Assembly: GCF_000331775.1 (NCBI RefSeq)
Contig: NZ_CAPJ01000104.1
Coordinates: 1-23,686 of the forward strand
Reading direction: 5' to 3'
Length of the DNA: 23,686 bases
From: Xanthomonas translucens pv. translucens DSM 18974
Lineage (GTDB): Bacteria > Pseudomonadota > Gammaproteobacteria > Xanthomonadales > Xanthomonadaceae
Position numbers and translations under genes: made by a program. The notes under the pieces are model-generated. The model was not told the origin of the DNA and made no database searches. It saw nothing but the letters and a program-made list of their open reading frames with translations. Below are positions 17,366 to 23,686 of this stretch, piece after piece. Each line of letters starts with the position of its first letter. Positions within the stretch are counted from its first letter, which is position 1.

Positions 17366-19096
17366 TCAGCGCTGCAGGTTCTGCAGCGCCGCGCTCACGT
17401 ACACCAGCGGCGCGTTCCAGTTGATCGCCACTTCGTTGCTGGCGTAGCTGCACTCCTGGTCCAGGTAGGACAGCGCCGGCAGGGACGAGGCGTAGGCGTG
17501 CTTGCACACCTTGGCATCCTGCTGGCCCGGTTGCGGACCGCCGACCAGCAGGCCCGGCACCGGCAGGGCGACGCCATCGGCGATGGAGATGCGATGGTGG
17601 ATGTGCAGCGGCGAGCGTGCGCCGATGCCGGTCACGAACGACATGCCCAGCGGATTGCGTCCGAGCACGTAGTCCAGTTGCGACTGCGCGGCCTGCAGAT
17701 ACTGCGGCTTGTGCTTCAGCTGATACGCCTGCAACAGCAGCATCGCCTGGTTCAGCGCGTTGCCGTTGCTGCCCCAGTGGAAGTCGCCCGGGGTCATCGC
17801 CAGCTTCCACGCCGAATTCTGCCAGGCGCGCAGCAGTTGCGCGGCCACGCCGTCGATCTCGTGGGCGATGCGCGCCTGGTCGGCATGCGCGGTCAGCCGC
17901 GCGCGGTGCTGCGCCAGCGACATCCAGGCCAGCCCACCCACCGAGCCCCAGCTCGGCACGCTCGCAGGCACATTGCGCGCCATCGCCGCGTCGTAGAAGG
18001 CATCCTCACCCGTGGCCAGGTATAGCTCGGTCGCCGCCCAGGCGAACTCGTCGTCGAGCGTGTCGTCGGCGTAACCTCCGGTGTGCACATCCGCCGGCTG
18101 CCGGTAGACCGCATCCGGATGCGCCTGCGCCCAGGCCCAGGCGCTGCGCGACGCCTGCAGCATGCGTTTGGACACGCCGCCGAAACGGTCGTCGAACGGC
18201 GCGTAGATGCGGCTGGCCTGGGCCATCACCGCGGCGAAGTCGAGCGTGGCCGCGGTGCTCTTCTGCACCACGTAACGCGGCGCGCGCGCCTGGTCGGGCA
18301 TCTGCATGCCGCCGAAGTCCAGGTTGGTCAGCTTGTGGTACACGCCGCCGTCGCCCGGATCCTGCATCGCCAGCAGCCACTGCAGGTTCCAGTCGACCTC
18401 GCGCAGGATGTCCGGCACGCCGCCGCCGCTGTCCGGGATACCTTCCTTTTGCGCGGCGAAGTAAGCCGGAAACTGCTCGTAGGCAGCCAGCAGCGTGTAG
18501 ACGGTGATGCCGGAATTGACCACATACTTGTTGTAGTCGCCGGCGTCGTACCAGCCCTTTGCCGCGGAGATCGCGGTGCCGGCCGGGCGCCCGGGCGAGG
18601 CCGCCGAGGCGTGGACCAGGACATGCGTATCCGGATGCCCTTCGGCGCGCGCGTGGCGGCCGGCGTACTCGCCGGGCAGCGCGGTGCTGGCACGGTTGTA
18701 GTAATAGGCCTTCAGCGCCGCGCGCGCCACCGCGTCGTAGGCGTCGGCAGCGATGGCGAAGCTGTCCGACGGCGGCAGTCCATCCACCCGCAAGCGGTAG
18801 TGGCCCGCCGCGCGCAACGCGGAGAAGTCGGCGATGCGCACCGTCTGCTGCGCCGGCGCCCATGTCGCCGCCGGCCCCAGCGTGCCGCGCAGCACCACCT
18901 TGCCCGAATCGGCGCGTTCGACCGCGAAGGCCTCGCCATGGCCATCGGGCACCACCGCGAGCTTGCTGGCGGCCGGCAGGTAGCCGACCTGGTTGAGCCG
19001 GATCGGCGACATGGCGGCATCCTCGGAACGCGAGGCGCAGCCAGCGACGGCCAGGCAGGCGAAAAGCAGGCAACGCAAAGCGACAGGCAGGTTCAT
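17366..19096 (-). CDS. Glycoside hydrolase family 9 endoglucanase, putative lipoprotein
   Basis: 576 aa. A lipoprotein signal (lipobox VAGC, lipidated C20) is followed by a CelD-type immunoglobulin-like N-terminal domain (about 30-115, beginning IRLNQVGYLP) and the GH9 (alpha/alpha)6 catalytic domain (about 120-570). Catalytic aspartates are D184 and D187 in GWYDAGDYNKYVVNSG, the substrate-binding HHR is at 500-502, and the proton donor is E555 in SYASNEVAINWNAPLVY, matching GH9 signatures. It should cleave beta-1,4-glucan chains, plausibly plant cellulose, on the outer membrane or after secretion. The start at 19096 gives a complete signal; the longer open frame upstream runs into the neighbouring hydrolase gene. 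That MBL-fold gene ends 53 bp upstream on the same strand, with no obvious pathway link. Confidence 0.95.
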   Translation of the reverse strand: MNLPVALRCLLFACLAVAGCASRSEDAAMSPIRLNQVGYLPAASKLAVVPDGHGEAFAVERADSGKVVLRGTLGPAATWAPAQQTVRIADFSALRAAGHYRLRVDGLPPSDSFAIAADAYDAVARAALKAYYYNRASTALPGEYAGRHARAEGHPDTHVLVHASAASPGRPAGTAISAAKGWYDAGDYNKYVVNSGITVYTLLAAYEQFPAYFAAQKEGIPDSGGGVPDILREVDWNLQWLLAMQDPGDGGVYHKLTNLDFGGMQMPDQARAPRYVVQKSTAATLDFAAVMAQASRIYAPFDDRFGGVSKRMLQASRSAWAWAQAHPDAVYRQPADVHTGGYADDTLDDEFAWAATELYLATGEDAFYDAAMARNVPASVPSWGSVGGLAWMSLAQHRARLTAHADQARIAHEIDGVAAQLLRAWQNSAWKLAMTPGDFHWGSNGNALNQAMLLLQAYQLKHKPQYLQAAQSQLDYVLGRNPLGMSFVTGIGARSPLHIHHRISIADGVALPVPGLLVGGPQPGQQDAKVCKHAYASSLPALSYLDQECSYASNEVAINWNAPLVYVSAALQNLQR

Positions 19097-19149
19097 GCGC
19101 CGATACTGGCTGGCCGCGATGACGGCTGCAAGCGCCGCGCCAAGGTCTT

Positions 19150-20058
19150 TCAGCCGCCAGCCGGGATGCCAGCGGCCAGCACGCGCGCCTGCAATGCCGG
19201 CAACGCATGCGTGGTGACGAAACGGCCCTTGCCATCGCGCGCCAGCTGCGCCAGCGCGCAGTCCGGATCGTGGGTAAAGAACAGGTGCACGTTGCGCGCC
19301 AGCGCGTCTTCCAGGAATGCGCGCTTTTCGTCGATCAGCAGTTCGGCGTTGCGGTCGTAGCCCATGGTGATCGGCACATGCACCCAGGAGCGCCCCGGGA
19401 TCAGATCGGCGCAGAACGCGACGCCGCCATGCGCCTGGCCATCGGCCTGCTGCGCGCCGACGATCTCGGCCAGCATCAGCCCGGGGGTATGCCCGTCGCT
19501 GAAACGGAAGCGCACCGCCTCGCCCAGCGTACGCGAATAGTCGCCGTCGACCAGCTCCAGGCGGCCGCTGGCCTCGAGCAGGCCGGGCAATTCGGGAATG
19601 AAGCTGGCGCGGTCGCGCGGATGCGGCTGCAGCGCGCGCTGCCAGTGCGCCGCACCGACCAGGAAGCGCGCATTCGGGAACAGCAGTTCCGGCGCCGCGC
19701 CCTTGCGCCACGGCGCCAGCAGCCCGCCGGCATGATCGAAATGCAGATGGCTCAGCACCACCACGTCGATATCGGGATGCGCGACACCGGCCTCGCGCAA
19801 CGAATCCAGCAGCACGTGGCGCTCTTCCTGGATCCCGTAACGCTCGCGCAGCGCCGGTGCGAAGAACGCACCGACGCCGGTCTCGAACAGCACCGTCTTG
19901 CCGGCCAGCGGGCGCGCCAGCAGCGCACGGCAGGCCAGCGCGATGCGGTTACCGTCGTCGGGCGCGGCCCAGTGCTGCCACATCGCCTTGGGCGCGTTGC
20001 CGAACATCGCGCCGCCGTCAAGTTTCTGCGAATTGCCTTGGATGGACCAGAGTTTCAT
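19150..20058 (-). CDS. Metallo-beta-lactamase-fold hydrolase (YtnP-like lactonase subgroup)
   Basis: 302 aa. The metal site is complete: HLHFDH (104-109: H104, H106, D108, H109), H190 in FSDGHTPG, D218 in FCADLIPG and H263 in FFTHDPD. The N-terminal [18 protein letters not shown] resembles the DGGAMFG start of the YtnP/AHL-lactonase-like subgroup of MBL proteins, so lactone hydrolysis is one possibility; the substrate is not determined by sequence. No signal peptide, so probably cytoplasmic. The ATG at 20058 begins [16 protein letters not shown]. The seven bases before it are an A-rich stretch, and a heptamer array (copy F) lies immediately upstream, with no Shine-Dalgarno. The GH9 gene follows after 53 bp and ggt lies 40 bp upstream on the same strand. 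Confidence 0.88.
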   Translation of the reverse strand: MKLWSIQGNSQKLDGGAMFGNAPKAMWQHWAAPDDGNRIALACRALLARPLAGKTVLFETGVGAFFAPALRERYGIQEERHVLLDSLREAGVAHPDIDVVVLSHLHFDHAGGLLAPWRKGAAPELLFPNARFLVGAAHWQRALQPHPRDRASFIPELPGLLEASGRLELVDGDYSRTLGEAVRFRFSDGHTPGLMLAEIVGAQQADGQAHGGVAFCADLIPGRSWVHVPITMGYDRNAELLIDEKRAFLEDALARNVHLFFTHDPDCALAQLARDGKGRFVTTHALPALQARVLAAGIPAGG

Positions 20059-20065
20059 TTTTTTC

Positions 20066-20086
20066 GGGACTCGGGACTGGGGACAG
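20066..20086. repeat. Single heptamer array, copy F
   Basis: GGGACTC (20066-20072), GGGACTG (20073-20079) and GGGACAG (20080-20086) lie between ggt (stop at 20099) and the MBL-fold gene (start at 20058). No inverted partner arm was found nearby, so this is a half-element or a remnant. Confidence 0.75.
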
Positions 20087-20098
20087 CGCCGCCGCGAC

Positions 20099-21841
20099 TT
20101 ACCGCAGCGGCGCCGCCAGTTGCACCTCGGCCTTGCCGACCTCGTTGCGCGGATCGCTGCCGCCGCTGAGCACGTTGTTGCGCTTGTCCCACTCCACGGT
20201 CTGCAGGTTGCCCCACACGTGGCTGGAACCGCGCCCGCCCTCGGCGCTGTCGCCGGGCAGCTTGAGCGCGTGGCCCAGGTCCTGCAGGCCCTGCACGGTG
20301 GCCGCGTCGAAGGTGCCGGTCTCGGCCTCGATCACGTCCGGCAACCACTGGTGGTGGTAGCGCGGCAGCGCGGCGACCTGTTGCGCGCTGAGGCCATCGT
20401 CGTAGCCGAGGATGCCGAGCAGCACCATGGTGATGATGCGGCTGCCGCCCGGGGTGCCGAGCACGATCGTCTTGTCGGCGTTCTCCATGAAGGTCGGCGT
20501 CATCGAGCTGAGCGGGCGCTTGCCCGGCTTAGGCGCATTCGCGGCGTAGCCCATCACCCCGAACACGTTGGGCGTGCCGGGCTTGAGCGCGAAGTCGTCC
20601 ATCTCGTCGTTGAGCAGCACGCCGGTGCCCTTGGGGATCAGCCCGGAGCCGAACAGCAGGTTCACGGTCTGGGTCGCGCCTACGCGGTTGCCCTCGCCGT
20701 CGATGATCGAGAAATGCGTGGTCTCGTCGTCTTCCAGCGGGGTCGGCTGGCCCGACAACAGGTCGCTGGGCGTGGCCTTCTCCGGGTTGATGGTCGAACG
20801 CAGGCCCACCGCGTAGTCCTTGCTCAGCAGCACGCGTTGCGGCACCGCGGTGAAATCCGGATCGCCGAGGAAGAAGGTGCGGTCGCGGTAGGCGCGGCGC
20901 ATCGCTTCCACCACCAGATGGGTGCGGTGCACCGGGTCCATCGCCTTCAGGTCGTAGCCTTCCAGGATCTGCAGCATGCTGGCCAGGGCGATGCCGCCGG
21001 AGGACGGCGGCGGCGCGGTGGTGATGGTCCAGCCCTTGTAGTCGAAGCGGATCGGCGTGCGCTGCTTGACCGTGTAGCCGGCCAGTTCCTCGGCGGTCCA
21101 GTGGCCGCCGGCCTGCCTGACCCCGGCCAGCAGCTTGTTGGCGGTGGCGCCGCGGTAGAAGCCGTCGAAGCCCTTGGCGCCCAGCAATTGCAGGGTATTG
21201 GCCAGTTCCGGCTGCTTGAACAGGTCGCCTCCCGCGATCGGCTTGCCGTTGCGCAGATACACCTCGCGGGTGCCGGGATAGCGCTCCATCACCTCGCGCC
21301 GCGACTGGTAGCCCTGAGCCATGCGCCGGTACACCGGGAAGCCGTTGCGGGCAATGCGGATCGCCGGCGCCAGCGACTGCTGCAGCGGCAGCTTGCCGTG
21401 CTGGGTCGCCAGCTCCACCAGCGCCGCCGGCAGGCCGGGAATGCCGGCCGACCACGGGCCGTTGACCGAGCGGTCGCGGTCCAGTGCGCCCTTGGCGTCC
21501 AGGAACTTGTCGGCGGTCGCCGATTCCGGCGCGACTTCGCGCGCGTCAAGCATCACGTCCTTGCCGGTCCTGGCGTCGTGCAACAGGAAGAAGCCGCCGC
21601 CGCCCAGGCCGGAACTGATCGGCTCGACCACCGCCAGCGTCGAGGACACCGCCACCGCCGCGTCGAACGCATTGCCGCCCTCGCGCAGGATCTGCAGGCC
21701 GGCATCGGTGGCCAGGCGGTGTCCGCTGGCGACGGCCGCACCGGGCGGATGCGCGGCGACGGTGGCGCTCGGCGCCTCGGCCCACGCCGGCGGCGTCAGA
21801 ACCAGCGCGAGCAACAGGACACGGCGGACGAGAGTTCTCAT
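20099..21841 (-). CDS. ggt: Gamma-glutamyltranspeptidase (glutathione hydrolase)
   Basis: 580 aa with a signal peptide (cleavage likely after PPAWA, residue 21), so periplasmic. The proenzyme self-cleaves before the catalytic threonine, here T374 in [14 protein letters not shown] (371-384), giving large and small subunits. Other family motifs: [12 protein letters not shown] (53-64), [11 protein letters not shown] (76-86), [10 protein letters not shown] (277-286), PLSSMTPT (443-450) and PGGSRI (465-470). It cleaves the gamma-glutamyl bond of glutathione and related compounds. The start ATG at 21841 overlaps the ferredoxin stop (ATGA), with AGGAG about 10 bases upstream inside the ferredoxin gene. 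The coupling to a ferredoxin gene is unexpected functionally. Confidence 0.97.
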   Translation of the reverse strand: MRTLVRRVLLLALVLTPPAWAEAPSATVAAHPPGAAVASGHRLATDAGLQILREGGNAFDAAVAVSSTLAVVEPISSGLGGGGFFLLHDARTGKDVMLDAREVAPESATADKFLDAKGALDRDRSVNGPWSAGIPGLPAALVELATQHGKLPLQQSLAPAIRIARNGFPVYRRMAQGYQSRREVMERYPGTREVYLRNGKPIAGGDLFKQPELANTLQLLGAKGFDGFYRGATANKLLAGVRQAGGHWTAEELAGYTVKQRTPIRFDYKGWTITTAPPPSSGGIALASMLQILEGYDLKAMDPVHRTHLVVEAMRRAYRDRTFFLGDPDFTAVPQRVLLSKDYAVGLRSTINPEKATPSDLLSGQPTPLEDDETTHFSIIDGEGNRVGATQTVNLLFGSGLIPKGTGVLLNDEMDDFALKPGTPNVFGVMGYAANAPKPGKRPLSSMTPTFMENADKTIVLGTPGGSRIITMVLLGILGYDDGLSAQQVAALPRYHHQWLPDVIEAETGTFDAATVQGLQDLGHALKLPGDSAEGGRGSSHVWGNLQTVEWDKRNNVLSGGSDPRNEVGKAEVQLAAPLR

Positions 21842-22122
21842 GCGGCGGGGGGCTCCTGTGGGTACAACTCGGGATGATCGCGCTGCAACTGCAGCAGCTT
21901 GGCCAGCAACTGGTCGTGGCTCTCCGGGATCGCCGGATCCGGATCGATGCACTCGACCGGGCACACCACCACGCACTGCGGCTCGTCGAAATGGCCGACG
22001 CATTCGGTACAGCGGGCCGGATCGATCACATAGATCGTCTCGCCCATCGCGATGGCCTGATTCGGGCAGGCCGGCTCGCAGACGTCGCAGTTGACGCACA
22101 GCTCGTTGATCTTGAGGGACAT
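21838..22122 (-). CDS. YfhL-family 2[4Fe-4S] ferredoxin
   Basis: 94 aa. Two cluster motifs are present: C9-x2-C12-x2-C15-x3-C19-P, and C38-x2-C41-x8-C50-x3-C54-P with a further C58. The eight-residue insertion in the second motif and the C-terminal helix (about 68-85) mark the YfhL/Allochromatium-type low-potential ferredoxins. It is an electron carrier in the cytoplasm; its partner is not in the window. No Shine-Dalgarno is visible before the ATG at 22122. Its stop overlaps the ggt start by 4 bp. A 298-bp gap separates it from the lipoprotein gene upstream, so it probably has its own promoter. Confidence 0.95.
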   Translation of the reverse strand: MSLKINELCVNCDVCEPACPNQAIAMGETIYVIDPARCTECVGHFDEPQCVVVCPVECIDPDPAIPESHDQLLAKLLQLQRDHPELYPQEPPAA

Positions 22123-22420
22123 TTCACTGGATTCGGCGCTAACCGGGGCATCTTACCGGATCGCGCGGCGCGGCCCTGCGAAGGGCGCGGCGAGCGCGCG
22201 GAACGCAGCGTCGCCCTGGAGCGGCGGCGACCAGGCACGCATGCACGGCGGCGCCTGCAAGGCGCGTCGTCGAACATGGCTGGGGGGTCTCGCCAGGCAG
22301 TCGGCGATCCCACACGCGACTGACCTTGCGTCAGCGCATCGGTGGCCGCCGCAGATGGCCGCCACGCCCGTCCGACAGGCGGCGTGGCCGGCGCGCCCGG
22401 GCAGGCGCGCCGGCGATGCA
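22123..22420. other. Gap between the ferredoxin and lipoprotein genes
   Basis: 298 bp, very GC-rich, without a convincing gene on either strand. The part next to the lipoprotein gene holds two tandem hairpins (22361-22414). The remainder presumably contains the ferredoxin/ggt promoter, but I see no clear -35/-10 pair. Confidence 0.5.
22361..22414 (-). terminator. Tandem GC hairpins downstream of the lipoprotein gene, possible terminator
   Basis: GCCGGCGCGCC (22387-22397) and GGCGCGCCGGC (22404-22414) form a perfect 11-bp stem with a 6-nt loop, 6 bp after the lipoprotein stop. A second stem GCCACGCC (22361-22368)/GGCGTGGC (22381-22388) follows and overlaps it by two bases, so the two are mutually exclusive at their edge. 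There is no U-tract, so this may be a transcript 3'-end stabiliser rather than an intrinsic terminator. Confidence 0.45.
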
Positions 22421-22915
22421 TCACTTCGCTTCGACGAAGATGTACTCGGCGCCGGTCGGCTGGATCACCGCCTGCACGCGGGCGTTGTCGGCGGCGCTGC
22501 CGATGTAGACCACGCGCACGCCCTTCATCGTGTTCGGCTCGACCTTGGCGAAGGCGGCGGCGATCAGGTCGGCCATCTTGGCCGAGGCCGAGGAGCCGAA
22601 CGCCAGCATGTTGCCCGGCTGGATGCCGCGGCCGATGGCGGTGGTGGCGCTTTCGACCTGGCGATCGTACTTGGCCTGGAAATCCGCATCCGACTCCGGC
22701 GGCAGGTAGTACAGGAACGGGCTGTTGCTGATGTTGCCCATGTTCTGCAACGCCACTTCCTGCAGGTACTTCTTCCAGCCGGCGTCGTCGTCCTTGGACG
22801 GCGCAACCAGCGCCGTCTGCGCGTCGGCGGCGGGCGCGGCGGCCTCTTCCTTCTTGCAGGCGGTGAAGCCCAGTGCCAGCGAGGCGATCAGCAGCACGCG
22901 TACGGTGTTCTTCAT
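22421..22915 (-). CDS. Hypothetical lipoprotein
   Basis: 164 aa. Type II signal peptide: positively charged N-terminus (K2, R6), hydrophobic core, lipobox FTAC with C20. A short Ala-rich linker follows (EEAAAPAADAQTALVAPSKDD), then a globular part of about 115 residues (WKKYLQEVALQNMGNISNSPFLYYLP..., ending VIQPTGAEYIFVEAK). I recognise no known domain. It resembles uncharacterised lipoproteins of xanthomonads, from memory only. AAGGGAG before the ATG is a good ribosome-binding site. It lies 37 bp after coaD on the same strand, probably in the rsmD-coaD transcript, and strong hairpins follow its stop. Confidence 0.85.
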   Translation of the reverse strand: MKNTVRVLLIASLALGFTACKKEEAAAPAADAQTALVAPSKDDDAGWKKYLQEVALQNMGNISNSPFLYYLPPESDADFQAKYDRQVESATTAIGRGIQPGNMLAFGSSASAKMADLIAAAFAKVEPNTMKGVRVVYIGSAADNARVQAVIQPTGAEYIFVEAK

Positions 22916-22952
22916 GGATGGCTCCCTTGTTGTCTTGTGAATGACGGACGGC

Positions 22953-23686
<734 letters not shown>

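Noticed and set aside
19898..21877. A long open frame (about 660 codons) on the plus strand opposite ggt
   Set aside because: Shadow of gamma-glutamyltranspeptidase, whose motifs are complete on the minus strand.

Overview
The window looks like the chromosome of a Xanthomonas-type gammaproteobacterium (Xanthomonadaceae). The evidence is the high GC content, the gene order lrp-queA-tgt-yajC-secD-secF beside suhB/trmJ, the rsmD-coaD pair, and intergenic arrays of a GGGA(C/A)TC heptamer of a kind common in that genus. The genus call is an inference from content and order. Nearly all of the DNA is ordinary chromosomal backbone: no insertion sequence, phage, CRISPR array, tRNA or rRNA was seen.

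Layout. 1-2691: the 5' end of an amidohydrolase gene (mtaD-like), a TMEM175-type potassium channel gene, and efp (elongation factor P) divergent from epmB, which makes the beta-lysine attached to EF-P. 2891-5949: a two-gene operon with a 4-bp overlap, encoding a PhnD-like periplasmic binding protein and a membrane GGDEF/EAL enzyme, a probable ligand-to-c-di-GMP sensing pair. 6150-7851: divergent trmJ and suhB. 8060-13920: a queuosine/Sec translocon cluster, transcribed queA, tgt, yajC, secD, secF. 14055-16415: an Lrp/AsnC regulator divergent from a class III-fold aminotransferase, with a perfect palindrome between them, then a small membrane protein. 16714-17346: upp. 17366-20058: a GH9 endoglucanase lipoprotein and a metallo-beta-lactamase-fold hydrolase. 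20099-23686: rsmD (partial), coaD, a small lipoprotein, a 2[4Fe-4S] ferredoxin and gamma-glutamyltranspeptidase, all on the minus strand.

The main structure not explained by genes is a family of dispersed intergenic elements. Each is bounded by inverted arrays of a 7-bp unit (GGGACTC or GGGAATC type). There are five paired copies and one single-arm copy. They sit within a few bases of stop codons; one supplies the last codons of queA and fills the whole queA-tgt spacer. Only the two copies lying between convergent genes also contain a U-tract terminator. A second, different inverted-repeat element lies between tgt and yajC.

The genes mostly serve translation quality (efp/epmB, trmJ, queA/tgt, rsmD), protein export (yajC-secD-secF), cofactor and nucleotide supply (coaD, upp), and periplasmic or extracellular functions (GH9, GGT). 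The binding-protein/GGDEF-EAL pair and the repeat family are the items most worth follow-up.
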